DNA of 64,000 nt, taken from assembly GCA_905221605.1 (NCBI GenBank), contig CAJNDS010000765.1, positions 1-64,000 of the forward strand. Reading direction: 5' to 3'. The notes under the pieces are model-generated. The model saw only the letters and a program-made list of their open reading frames with translations. It was not told the origin of the DNA and did not search any database. The translations under genes were made by a program, and so were the position numbers. Below, piece by piece: positions 19,273-31,705 of the stretch (position 1 is its first letter; every line of letters begins with the position of its first letter). The DNA comes from Symbiodinium natans. Its lineage: Eukaryota > Sar > Dinophyceae > Suessiales > Symbiodiniaceae.

Positions 19273-21105
19273 CTCACTTTCATTCTCACTCTCACTCTCA
19301 CTCTCGCTCTCGCTCTCGCTCTCACTCTCATCCTCACACACTCACAGACACTCTGTCACTCTCTCACACGCAAGCACTTGCTGCTCCAAAACATACGTCT
19401 GTTTGGCTCTGGCAAAGACCAGGGTCGATGGTGCTAAATTCAAAATGCTGTATAGACAGGTCTGACCCATCAACGGCGCGTTAACTGCCGCAAAAACTGA
19501 GATTGGAGACAGCGCCAAAATATGTCCAAGCATGCGCGAATGCACTTGTGGCATCCGTTCACCAGCCCCACAACCTGACCATTGTTAGAACCCCAATGAG
19601 GGTGCTCGGCAACAGCTGATTCGCCAGGAGCACAAGCCGTTCCTGCACAGTAGGTATCCTCGCTGTTCAAAGCCCAAGCCTGCCAAAAGCTTTCATTCTG
19701 CAATGTCCAGCAGACGACTCTGCGCAACAGCAGAAAACGTTGAGCCACGTTGGTCAACTTCCCGAGCTTGAAGGGCGCCTCCTATCCACAGAAAACACCG
19801 ACAAAGACCTGCAGCTCAACTGGCAAACCAGCAGAATTGCCAGGACGAAGCCCAAGTTCCGGGGAAGTCGGGCGACCCCGCTTTCAGGGCCGCAAAACAC
19901 AAGCAATTCTGGCTTCGCGAGGACGGGCCTCCACAGTTGCAGTTCTGCCTCACTGCAGCATTACAAAGACGAGTGTGCAGCTGCTTCGGACAAGCCCCCG
20001 TGCGCTCAGCGCGACGCTGCCCAAAGTGACTAGAACAAGGGCAGGTGCGCAGCCAACGAGATCCGGTTGCTTGAGCCCACAGGCTCAAATTCGGTGCCAA
20101 AAAATGGGGCCGTCTCGCGGTCCCAAAAATGGTGCCGCGAAATGGACCCAGCTCCCGCAGCACAATTTGGAACTGAATTGGGGGCGTGAAACTGCGACCC
20201 CAAAATTGGGGCCGTTTGGCGACCCCAGTTTTGGGCTCGGAGGTCGTGGTTCTCAGTAATTGATCTTTCCACGTTAAGTGCTTGTCTGTGGGCCAGAGTC
20301 GCCTGAGTGTAGCAGTCTGGAAAGCGCGGGATTGAGCCCAAAAATAGAAGAAGGCAGCTTTCTTGTGGAAGCGATCAACATGAAAGAAACGTGCACAGGG
20401 GAGGCCCACACACGCGAAGCCAGAATTGCCTAGATTTTTCGACCCCAGATTTGGAGTCGCGTAAACTGGCAAACATGTGTACAGTACAGGAACGACTTGG
20501 TCTCCTAGGACTTGCTGAAAATCAAGCCCCAAAAAACAATCTCGAAACCAAACAAGTTGGCCTGATGTGGCCTCAAACCCACACGGTCTTGCTTTGTTGC
20601 GACACGTTTGTGGCCTGTTGTGGCCTGACGTGGCCTGAAAACCACACGTTTGTGGCCTGTTGTGGCCTGACGTGGCCTCAAAAACACACGTTTGTGGCCT
20701 GTTGTGGCCTGATGTGGCCTCAAAAACACACGTTTGTGGCCTGTTGTGGCCTTGTTGTGGCCTCACGGCGCATTTTTCCCCGGAAAAATGCAATTTGTGG
20801 CCATGGGGACTCGGGACCCTATAATACTATTGAAAGGGTCCCCACGCACAGCAGACGTAGGGTAATGAGGCCAGATCCGAAGACCGACCAGAATTTTAAT
20901 CCAGGTTTTTTCCCAAGTCGCTTATCTTCTAAACTGAACATTGTTACAAGTGTTCAAAGACGACCTATGCACTGTTCAAAACGCGGCGCCGAAGAAAAGT
21001 TGGCAGACATAGAAATCACGTGGGGCCCCATGGCTTCACCACTCCTCCGCTGCCCGTCACTGCATCACTTTCTCTCACTCCGTCGTCCTCGCTTCCTCAC
21101 TCTTT

Positions 21106-21185
<80 letters not shown>

Positions 21186-23041
21186 CTCACTTTCATTCTC
21201 ACTCTCACTCTCACTCTCGCTCTCGCTCTCACTCTCATCCTCACACACTCACAGACACTCTGTCACTCTCTCACACGCAAGCACTTGCTGCTCCAAAACA
21301 TACGTCTGTTTGGCTCTGGCAAAGACCAGGGTCGATGGTGCTAAATTCAAAATGCTGTATAGACAGGTCTGACCCATCAACGGCGCGTTAACTGCCGCAA
21401 AAACTGAGATTGGAGACAGCGCCAAAATATGTCCAAGCATGCGCGAATGCACTTGTGGCATCCGTTCACCAGCCCCACAACCTGACCATTGTTAGAACCC
21501 CAATGAGGGTGCTCGGCAACAGCTGATTCGCTAGGAGCACAAGCCGTTCCTGTACAGTAGGTATCCTCGCTGTTCAAAGCCCAAGCCTGCCAAAAGCTTT
21601 CATTCTGCAATGTCCAGCAGACGACTCTGCGCAACAGCAGAAAACGTTGAGCCACGTTGGTCAACTTCCCGAGCTTGAAGGGCGCCTCCTATCCACAGAA
21701 AACACCGACAAAGACCTGCAGCTCAACTGGCGGACCAGCAGAATTGCCAGGACGAAGCCCAAGTTCCGGGGAAGTCGGGCGACCCCGCTTTCAGGGCCGC
21801 AAAACACAAGCAATTCTGGCTTCGCGAGGACGGGCCTCCACAGTTGCAGTTCTGCCTCACTGCAGCATTACAAAGACGAGTGTGCAGCTGCTTCGGACAA
21901 GCCCCCGTGCGCTCAGCGCGACGCTGCCCAAAGTGACTAGAACAAGGGCAGGTGCGCAGCCAACGAGATCCGGTTGCTTGAGCCCACAGGCTCAAATTCG
22001 GTGCCAAAAAATGGGGCCGTCTCGCGGTCCCAAAAATGGTGCCGCGAAATGGACCCAGCTCCCGCAGCACAATTTGGAACTGAATTGGGGGCGTGAAACT
22101 GCGACCCCAAAATTGGGGCCGTTTGGCGACCCCAGTTTTGGGCTCGGAGGTCGTGGTTCTCAGTAATTGATCTTTCCACGTTAAGTGCTTGTCTGTGGGC
22201 CAGAGTCGCCTGAGTGTAGCAGTCTGGAAAGCGCGGGATTGAGCCCAAAAATAGAAGAAGGCAGCTTTCTTGTGGAAGCGATCAACATGAAAGAAACGTG
22301 CACAGGGGAGGCCCACACACGCGAAGCCAGAATTGCCTAGATTTTTCGACCCCAGATTTGGAGTCGCGTAAACTGGCAAACATGTGTACAGTACAGGAAC
22401 GACTTGGTCTCCTAGGACTTGCTGAAAATCAAGCCCCAAAAAACAATCTCGAAACCAAACAAGTTGGCCTGATGTGGCCTCAAACCCACACGGTCTTGCT
22501 TTGTTGCGACACGTTTGTGGCCTGTTGTGGCCTGACGTGGCCTGAAAACCACACGTTTGTGGCCTGTTGTGGCCTGACGTGGCCTCAAAAACACACGTTT
22601 GTGGCCTGTTGTGGCCTGATGTGGCCTCAAAAACACACGTTTGTGGCCTGTTGTGGCCTTGTTGTGGCCTCACGGCGTATTTTTCCCCGGAAAAATGCAT
22701 TTGTGGCCATGGGGACTCGGGACCCTATAATACTATTGAAAGGGTCCCCACGCACAGCAGACGTAGGGTAATGAGGCCAGATCCGAAGACCGACCAGAAT
22801 TTTAATCCAGGTTTTTTCCCAAGTCGCTTATCTTCTAAACTGAACATTGTTACAAGTGTTCAAAGACGACCTATGCACTGTTCAAAACGCGGCGCCGAAG
22901 AAAAGTTGGCAGACATAGAAATCACGTGGGGCCCCATGGCTTCACCACTCCTCCGCTGCCCGTCACTGCATCACTTTCTCTCACTCCGTCGTCCTCGCTT
23001 CCTCACTCTTTCTCTCACTCTCACTCTCACTCTCACTCACT

Positions 23042-23089
<48 letters not shown>

Positions 23090-24631
23090 CTCACTTTCAT
23101 TCTCACTCTCACTCTCACTCTCGCTCTCGCTCTCACTCTCATCCTCACACACTCACAGACACTCTGTCACTCTCTCACACGCAAGCACTTGCTGCTCCAA
23201 AACATACGTCTGTTTGGCTCTGGCAAAGACCAGGGTCGATGGTGCTAAATTCAAAATGCTGTATAGACAGGTCTGACCCATCAACGGCGCGTTAACTGCC
23301 GCAAAAACTGAGATTGGAGACAGCGCCAAAATATGTCCAAGCATGCGCGAATGCACTTGTGGCATCCGTTCACCAGCCCCACAACCTGACCATTGTTAGA
23401 ACCCCAATGAGGGTGCTCGGCAACAGCTGATTCGCCAGGAGCACAAGCCGTTCCTGCACAGTAGGTATCCTCGCTGTTCAAAGCCCAAGCCTGCCAAAAG
23501 CTTTCATTCTGCAATGTCCAGCAGACGACTCTGCGCAACAGCAGAAAACGTTGAGCCACGTTGGTCAACTTCCCGAGCTTGAAGGGCGCCTCCTATCCAC
23601 AGAAAACACCGACAAAGACCTGCAGCTCAACTGGCAAACCAGCGGAATTGCCAGGACGAAGGCCCAAGTTCCGGGGAAGTCGGGCGACCCCGCTTTCAGG
23701 GCCGCAAAACACAAGCAATTCTGGCTTCGCGAGGACGGGCCTCCACAGTTGCAGTTCTGCCTCACTGCAGCATTACAAAGACGAGTGTGCAGCTGCTTCG
23801 GACAAGCCCCCGTGCGCTCAGCGCGACGCTGCCCAAAGTGACTAGAACAAGGGCAGGTGCGCAGCCAACGAGATCCGGTTGCTTGAGCCCACAGGCTCAA
23901 ATTCGGTGCCAAAAAATGGGGCCGTCTCGCGGTCCCAAAAATGGTGCCGCGAAATGGACCCAGCTCCCGCAGCACAATTTGGAACTGAATTGGGGGCGTG
24001 AAACTGCGACCCCAAAATTGGGGCCGTTTGGCGACCCCAGTTTTGGGCTCGGAGGTCGTGGTTCTCAGTAATTGATCTTTCCACGTTAAGTGCTTGTCTG
24101 TGGGCCAGAGTCGCCTGAGTGTAGCAGTCTGGAAAGCGCGGGATTGAGCCCAAAAATAGAAGAAGGCAGCTTTCTTGTGGAAGCGATCAACATGAAAGAA
24201 ACGTGCACAGCACACGTTTGTGGCCTGTTGTGGCCTGATGTGGCCTCAAAAACACACGTTTGTGGCCTGTTGTGGCCTTGTTGTGGCCTCACGGCGCATT
24301 TTTCCCCGGAAAAATGCAATTTGTGGCCATGGGGACTCGGGACCCTATAATACTATTGAAAGGGTCCCCACGCACAGCAGACGTAGGGTAATGAGGCCAG
24401 ATCCGAAGACCGACCAGAATTTTAATCCAGGTTTTTTCCCAAGTCGCTTATCTTCTAAACTGAACATTGTTACAAGTGTTCAAAGACGACCTATGCACTG
24501 TTCAAAACGCGGCGCCGAAGAAAAGTTGGCAGACATAGAAATCACGTGGGGCCCCATGGCTTCACCACTCCTCCGCTGCCCGTCACTGCATCACTTTCTC
24601 TCACTCCGTCGTCCTCGCTTCCTCACTCTTT

Positions 24632-24711
<80 letters not shown>

Positions 24712-25366
24712 CTCACTTTCATTCTCACTCTCACTCTCACTCTCGCGCTCGCTCTCACTCTCATCCTCACACACTCACAGACACTCTGTCACTCTCTCAC
24801 ACGCAAGCACTTGCTGCTCCAAAACATACGTCTGTTTGGCTCTGGCAAAGACCAGGGTCGATGGTGCTAAATTCAAAATGCTGTATAGACAGGTCTGACC
24901 CATCAACGGCGCGTTACGCAAAAACTGAGATTGGAGACAGCGCCAAAATATGTCCAAGCATGCGCGAATGCACTTGTGGCATCCGTTCAGCCCCACAACT
25001 TGACCATTGTTAGAACCCCAATGAGGGTGCTCGGCAACAGCGATTCGCCAGGAGCACAAGCCGTTCCTGCACAGTAGGTTTCCTCGCTGTTCAAAGCCCA
25101 AGCCTGCCAAAAGCTTTCATTCTGCAATGGCCAGCAGACGACTCTGCGCAACAGCAGAAAACGTTGAGCCACGTTGGTCAACTTCCCGAGCTTGAAGGGC
25201 GCCTCCTATCCACAGAAAACACCGACAAAGACCTGCAGCTCAACTGGCAAACCAGCGGAATTGCCAGGACGAAGGCCCAAGTTCCGGGGAAGTCGGGCGA
25301 CTCCGCTTTCAGGGCCGCAAAACACAAAGCAATTCTGGCTTCGCGAGGACAGACCTCCACAGCAGA
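18483..25366. repeat. Higher-order tandem array of a 1.9-kb unit
   Basis: Units start at about 18483, 20396, 22303 and 24209 (spacing 1913, 1907 and 1906 bp). The first three are nearly identical; the fourth lacks about 290 bp at its start and its end diverges after about 25360. Each unit contains a 42-bp GTGGCCT-rich minisatellite, a hairpin GGGACCCT ... AGGGTCCC, a CTCACT/CTCTCACTTT microsatellite, and a stretch of degenerate CCAAAAATGGGGCCG words. Long open frames span the units on both strands (for example minus-strand 20793-19816 and 22700-21723, 325 codons), but they are repeat-encoded (a 14-residue GHNRPQTC-type repeat) and match no family. I treat the array as satellite DNA. Confidence 0.88.
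18650..18850. repeat. 42-bp GTGGCCTGTTGTGGCC minisatellite (first array unit)
   Basis: About four to five copies of a unit made of GTGGCCTCAAAAACACACG followed by TTTGTGGCCTGTTGTGGCC and TGAT, with small variants. It recurs at 20560-20763, 22467-22671 and, shortened, at 24213-24291. Confidence 0.85.
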
Positions 25367-25880
25367 GTCGGTCATGCAGGCGGCCTCAAGTATTGTTGGA
25401 CCTGCGATCAATATTTCTCCCAGCACGTCAATGCGAATTTCCACTGCATGCATAAACTCCAAATAATGCTTGCACTTGTCCACGCGAGCTTGCTCGACAG
25501 ACAAAAAAGCGGAAAGTTGGGAAAGGCGCAGCCTCTCCCATTTGCATAGCAGTGACGTGGCGCGGGGCTAAGCCGAGAACCCCATGTTTTGTTTTGATTT
25601 GGACATATGCTTCCACGCAAGTTGCCCGGCTTTAACAAGCGGGGGTTGGAGGGGGCAGCTTCCACTATTTGCATTTAAACTGCTGCCTACAGAAGCTCCA
25701 GCAACATTAAGCCTCTTAAACGTCTTCAACTGCTGCCCGTCCTCCAAATAGGGTTTTGTAGAAAGCCTCGCAAGCGACCTTCAATGCGGTAAGCGGATCT
25801 TTTGGCTTTCCAGAGTTTACGGCCGTGTTTCCCAGACCTCCCACACCACAAAAGCCCTTGAAGCCCTTGAGCGGGGCGCG
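25367..25880. other. Junction region after the array, no gene recognised
   Basis: Contains the words AACTGCTGCC and CCTCTTAAACG, which resemble the 17130-17210 duplication in reverse orientation. No open frame shows a known domain. Confidence 0.35.
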
Positions 25881-27095
25881 CAACATTGTCGTATCAGAAG
25901 TGCAGTTAAACTGTGTCCTGCAGTTGATTCTGTCCAAACGGCACTGTCAGAGGCTTTCAAAACAGTTGTTTCAAGCATTGAGTTTTTTCAAGCTGCTGTT
26001 TCCATCGAGCAATTTTTAAAAAAACGTTGCATCTTTTCAAGCTTGAGTCTTTTTTTCTCCTCTTCTGCTTTTGGACCTTGCACCAAAAAACTGGAGAACC
26101 GAAAACCGCATAAGAAGCAGTGAAACTGATCAAAAAAGCAGGGAAGCTCACACAGTGACCTCCAGAGTCAGTTCTAGGTTTACTTTTGCTGCCTTGCTGC
26201 TGCAGTTTTCGGGAAGACTGACAAGACTTTAAACCGAAACTCAGCAACAGGTTTTTGTTTTACTTGCAACAACTTTGACCTCTGTGAGCTCTTTCTGTCT
26301 GGTAAAAAAAAGTGCAGCAACTGGGCCCAAAAGGCTTCTAAATTTGGGTTTCAATTGAGGCTCCGTCTGCATTCACACTCAAAAGAGGGCCGTCAATGCA
26401 TTGCTAAACTTGGCTGGCATTCAAGACAAAGCAGTCTTTGCATTGATCGTTTGCTCTGTCTTGCACAGTTAAAAGAAGTTCTGGGTTTACACTTGCGCCT
26501 TGCTGTTTCAAGCACGCTTTGGACAGGCACACTTTGTCACTTCAAGAAGTTGGGAAGATTAGGTGACAAATATCACTCTGGCACGGAGTTTCTGGGCAAA
26601 GTAGCTGGAACTGCCACTGGGGCGCACGCAGCGGGCATGGAGAAAAATTGGCAAAAGTCCAAAATGGCTTCCAAATTGGGTTGCAATTCAAGGCTCCAAA
26701 CCTGAGTGACCTTGTGTGGTCACTATTTTGTGTTGTCTGCATTAACACTCAAGAAAAGGGGGCCGTCAATGCTTGTTTTTTTGGCTGGCATTCAAGATAA
26801 GGCAGTCTTTGCTCTGGAGGTCATTTGAGCTTCCCTGATCAGTTTTGCTGCTTCTCATATCGGGTTTGGTTTCGGATTATCCAGTTTTTTGGTGCAAGGC
26901 GAAGGCAGAAGAGAAAAAAAAATCAAGAACACTTGAAGATGTAACGTGTTTTAAAAATTGCTCAATGGAAATTGCAGCTTGAAAAGCTCAATGCTTGAAA
27001 CAAATGTTTTGAAGCCTCTGACAGTGCCGTTTGAACAGAATTCAACTGCAGGACAAGACGAGTTCAACTGTCTTGCTGATACAACAAATGTTGCT
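25881..27095. mobile_element. Long imperfect inverted repeat (foldback or TIR-type element)
   Basis: The left arm (about 25881-26168) reads as the reverse complement of the right arm (about 26813-27095). Matching blocks include AACGGCACTGTCAGAGGCTT, GTTTCAAGCATTGAG, GAGCAATTTTTAAAA and CTTGCACCAAAAAACTGGA. Estimated identity is 75-80% over about 280 bp. The 640-bp loop has no transposase-like frame, but holds a direct repeat (about 26365-26450 and 26730-26815, including GGCCGTCAATGC and GGCTGGCATTCAAGA). No target-site duplication was found. A non-autonomous DNA transposon is possible; a simple inverted duplication is the alternative. Confidence 0.7.
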
Positions 27096-27266
27096 TGTTT
27101 TTTGATGGTTTTTTGGAACATCTTCTTTGAAAAAGGTTCAGCTGTTTTTTTTTGCCAGTATTGCCCAATGAAGTGGGCCAACTTCTTTCTTGATGCAGCG
27201 TGGGCGTCGTGTGCTGTGGTTTTGGCTGGTGTGTGTGTGGGGTGTTGGTGTGGTGTGGGTGGTGTT

Positions 27267-27442
<176 letters not shown>

Positions 27443-27544
27443 TTAGTTTGCTGCGCGGTTTTCCGAAAATGTTCTTGTGGAGCCGCTCGTAATGGAGACA
27501 GCTTCCTGTCAGGCACAGCAGCCACAAGCGCCAAGTCTTCGGCA

Positions 27545-27793
27545 CTAATCTAAATTGCAATCTAACCTACGAATAAACAAAGAATAAACAACTAAAGAAA
27601 AAAGCATTAAAACACATACCCTGTTACGGTAAACACGTTGACCATCTTTATCCACTTCATTTTTCCATAAATTAAAAAATGGTCTTTTAAGCAAATCTTG
27701 CCAAAAATTTTCATCTTCAATATCATCATCAGAATCATAACCAAACACAAACTTGCACATTGCCTGTTTCCATAGGATCTTGTGTTCGTGCAC
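27545..27793 (-). CDS. Unrecognised 82-codon frame in an AT-rich island
   Basis: The 250-bp stretch is much more AT-rich than its surroundings and has A/T-ending codons, unlike the GC-rich exons at 40-63 kb. The predicted peptide has an acidic patch (GYDSDDDIEDENFW), then aromatic and basic residues (LLKRPFFNLWKNEVDKDG), and ends in a hydrophobic stretch (VLMLFSLVVYSLF). I recognise no family. It could be an exon fragment of a transferred or captured gene, or a chance frame. Confidence 0.25.
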   Translation of the reverse strand: MHEHKILWKQAMCKFVFGYDSDDDIEDENFWQDLLKRPFFNLWKNEVDKDGQRVYRNRVCVLMLFSLVVYSLFIRRLDCNLD

Positions 27794-27799
27794 GTTCTA

Positions 27800-30700
27800 C
27801 CCCATGTGAAGCCATAGAGTCAGCGCCAAACAGCCTTGCAGAAAGGCCTTGGGCGCCCCACGCAAGGTCAAAAAGGTGCGCTCGTGCCTGGGAGTCATGA
27901 CTTGGACTTTTGCGGGATCTTCACCCCTTCAATGAGATGGCAAAGAGTTTGACAATCCTACCATTCAATGTTAAGGCAGCTGGTTGCCAGGTAGAATCCG
28001 AGCCCAAACCCAATGGAAAAAGCTGGTGCGCAGAAGCAGCCAATGCCTCGCTGAGCTGTTGCTTTTGCTTGATTAGCATACAAAAAGCACCTACACATGC
28101 TTAGCAGCTCCCGCTCTCTAAGTTTGCCCAAGCGCCTTAAAAACCGAAGTAAACTTAAGGACTTTATTCTTGGCCTAGAAGGGGTGTATGTATAAATGAT
28201 ACATAAATGTAGAATCTCTATCTATATATATATACATACAGAAAGAGCAAGAGATAGAGATGGAGAGAAAAAATCCATAGATGTATGTATGCCATATATA
28301 AAGACATAGATTGATATGTGTATGTGGGTGTCTCAAGCCCATTTTTAAGGGGAGGGACAAAGAAGGAGACATGCTCGTTCACGGAGGCATCTCCTTTTGG
28401 GGCGCTGGGGTTCCAAGACGATTGGCTAGTGCTTGTGCGCGTACTTCACCCTTGGACCATGTGTGATTAGAGCACTCTAAGTCCCAAAGGTTTGGGTAGT
28501 CTAGAGTCAGATCGCTGGCGCTGTCTCCTACACCAGTGGTTCATGGGATTTGCAACTGCGTCTTCCGTTCATTCATTGCCTTCTTAGATTTGGGACCTTA
28601 AATCCGGGTGATCAGCGGAGGGATCAGAAGGCCTCAGCAGCAAGGATAGCCTTTGGCACAGGGAAGGAACACGTCAGAGCCACGTGCAACGTCCCTGTAT
28701 CGCAGAAGCGCCGATGGCATTGGTCCAACAATCAACAATCCCCAACATGTAGGTTCCCCTCGAGTTCTTAAAGACAGCAGGTTTGGGTCCTTTTGGGATT
28801 TTGGGGTGAGTTTGCACTTTCGAGATCAGGCTGGCCTGCTGCTGTTGTTTTGCAGCACAGCCCGCGCATTTTCAGTTGTTTGATTGATTTGTTTGAAGTT
28901 TGATTAATGAAAACAAACCAGAGTTTTAAATTCGATTTCCAGAACAGTGCCACTGTTTTTTTGTTGAAAAAACCCGAAATATTTTTCAATGACACCACTT
29001 TTGTCAGTGCCCTCCCAATCATTACTCATAGAGGCTTCACATGGTAGTTCTTAGAGCTCTTGAAGGGATTCTGTGGGACTTTAAATTCATCACTAAGAGC
29101 CAATACATCACAGCCATGCGCTGTGATGAAAACAGGACTTTTGCGAACGAAGCCGGGGCCTTAGTCATTCTTCGTCTATGAGCGCCGTATTCTCGTGATG
29201 CCGAATAAGGGGGGGCGGGGGCACGGTTTAGGATCTAGGGTTTTTTGGGGGTGAGGGTTTTAGGGGTTTACTGTAGAGGCAGGTTGTCTGGGCTTAGGAC
29301 TTGTGGTGCTTTGTTTCCCACGTTGTCTTCATCGATCGTCTCTGCATGCATAGAGGCAAGCTGCATAAAGCACTTGCCCTGTGAAAGGTAAGTATGCCAG
29401 CCACATCCAGCCTCATGATGACCATGTTTTGCATAGGCCAGAGCTCCGAACCGATTCTAGGGTTTAGGGATTGCGAGCGGCCGCTTCGTCCGCACCTCAC
29501 TTTGGGCTTGGCACAAAGCTCGGAAATGGCAGCAAGCTGTTGAGGCAGTTGGGATGGGGGGGTTAGGTTGCGGTTAGAACCCCCCCCCCCCGGAACTAAT
29601 CGACTCGTTTACTTCACAGCAGAGGCCGCGACTTGTGGTTGCTGTCACAGCGATCGCAGCGTCGCTGCGCCGCCATCTTCGGCCCAGCTCAGGCTCTCCT
29701 CAACGCGTATATTCATGTAACTTATAATTGCGATACCTTGTTTGATAAATTTATCTAGTCCACTATACAACGATGAAAAAGCATGAGATTTTGGGCCTCT
29801 GATAATGGCAGAGAGCCGCACCATCAGGAGCCAAGGGCTCTGTTGAGGCTTTTCTCCTGTAGCGAATCTCATGCTCATCGACACCTACCCTCGTCAAAAG
29901 CGGCGCCAGATTCGTTGGGATGCAGATGTGTTGCGTAAATGCCCCCATCCTCATCTTGTGCCAGGTTGGAAATCGGCACTTCTTTGCGCTGGACTCAGCA
30001 GGATCATACTTCCTGAGGTGGAGTAGTCATGAGTAGTCCAAGAGTACATTCCAGGTGTACATGCGTCGACGTATTTCAGGTCAACTTGCCATTTGTCAGA
30101 GTTGAATTCCAAACTCTGCATCCCGACCATTCATCTGAACAACCCTGAGCCGTCGAATCCCATGCCTGTGACTTAACCCTAACAGATCAAGCCCCCCCCA
30201 AAAAAACAAAACAAAAAAATCAAAAAAGCAGTCGGCCATAGTGGGGCCCCAGGTGAACTTTGCCGCTTCCTCGGTGCTCTCGGACGTCGCTTTGATGGGC
30301 GAGCTGGAGCCTTGAGGGCACGCGTTCTGTGGTCCTTATGGGGGCTTCTGGAGTCCTTGAAAAGTTCTTAGGGCCGGGCCATGAAGGCCTACAGATGGCA
30401 ACTCGCACATCGTTGGCAATCATGCATACTTCTTTGCCCGAAAGAGTGTTTTTCTCGGAAAACGTTCCGAGTCCCATGGCCTGCGATCCTCTATGAGGGC
30501 TTGAAGCCACAACACGGCCTTAGTCAAACCCATGCACAGTGCCCTTCCGAGGCCGTGTACGTTAGCACGGCTGCGGGGGAGGCTGGGCGCGACTTGTGAG
30601 CAGGTTTAGCCAGGATCCAGGGTGAGGCAAAACCTCCGGAGTATGGTGCTCAGGCGAAATAGGATGTCATGCATGGCTCTTCATTCTGTAGCTGGTGGAG

Positions 30701-31200
30701 GAACCCGGGAGAGTGGCCTGTAGCAGGTGCACGTTGAACATGGAAAGGCCTTTGGCATGATCTTTTCGCCCTGCCAAACCTACACCCATACGCCTATCTG
30801 ACTCGAGCCGAGTAGGGAGCTGGGGTGGCACAACGCGGTCAGCAAAAAGGCTCTAAAAGGTCGAGCTATATACTATATAAACCCACAGCCAGTGAAAGTA
30901 GCAATACCTCCAGGCCGCAAACCTTTCCGAAGAAGGGAGAACAATCGGTCCAGGCGGTTGTCTTGTCAGAACACTGCCTTGGCCACCCGTGAGAGGTATC
31001 TGAGCCGCATGAGGAAGCTGCGGCCTTGGGATGGGCGCAGCCACCATCTTGGAGCTTGAAAGCCACCAACGGGTGCAATGACGCCGCTGGCTTTAGCCTG
31101 GCCTTAAACGCCGGTTACTTTGTGGCATGCGGTGTGTTGAGAGCTGCCACTCCTACAAGGGGGTCCTACATGCCGAGTCCTGCTCCCATGGAGTGCAAAG
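27800..31200. other. Intergenic or intronic region without recognised genes
   Basis: No frame shows a known domain. Landmarks are an AT-rich, TATA-rich low-complexity patch (28190-28330), scattered GTTTAGGG words (29225-29270 and 29457-29466), a C-run (29579-29592) and an A-rich run (30198-30230). Confidence 0.5.
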
Positions 31201-31203
31201 AAT

Positions 31204-31318
31204 TGTTGTAGATTATTATGATTATCTTTTTTTTGATTATTTTTATTATGATTATAATATATATGTATGTATATTTATATTTATATTTATACATATGCAC
31301 ATGTATATATATGATTCA
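31204..31318. repeat. AT-rich low-complexity tract
   Basis: TTATTATGATTA and TATATTTATAT words over about 115 bp, ending directly at a C-homopolymer. Confidence 0.85.
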
Positions 31319-31378
31319 GCCCCGGCGGGCCCCCCCCCCCCCCCAATGGTACCCCCCCCCCCCTGTGGTGTGGTTGGG

Positions 31379-31705
31379 GGGTTTTAGGGTTTTAGGGTTT
31401 TAGGGTTTAGGGTTTAGGGTTTTAGGGTTTTAGGGTTTTAGGGTTTAGGGTTTAGGGTTTAGGGTTTAGGGTTTTAGGGTTTAGGGTTTAGGGTTTTCCC
31501 CGCGGATGGGGTACTAAGATGATCCCCCCCCCCTGTGGTGTGGTTGGGGGTTGGTTTTAGGGTTAGGGTTTAGGGTTCAGGGTTTTAGGGTTTAGGGTTT
31601 AAGGTTTAAGACTTAAGGTTTAGGGTTTAGGGTTAGGGTTTAGGTTTTAGGGTTTAGGGTTTAGGGTTTAGGGTTTAGGGGTTTAGGGTTTAGGGTTTAT
31701 AGGGT
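31379..31705. repeat. Interstitial telomeric repeat, TTTAGGG with TTTTAGGG variants
   Basis: Two blocks (31379-31496 and about 31554-31705) of tandem TTTAGGG mixed with TTTTAGGG. Each block is preceded by C-homopolymers and the sequence CCCTGTGGTGTGGTTGGGG (31362-31380 and 31532-31550), so the telomeric block and its flank look duplicated. TTTAGGG is the telomere repeat reported for dinoflagellates and plants. Because sequence continues on both sides, this is internal, not a chromosome end. Confidence 0.93.

Noticed and set aside
19816-22700. Two 325-codon minus-strand frames and 317-codon plus-strand frames in the 1.9-kb array
   Set aside because: Both strands are open at once, the peptide is a simple repeat plus unrecognised sequence, and the first unit breaks the frame. 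Kept as satellite, with the open frames noted.
28195-28330. Organelle-derived insertion suggested by AT-rich TATA sequence
   Set aside because: Low-complexity TATA/GAGA words with no organelle gene content.
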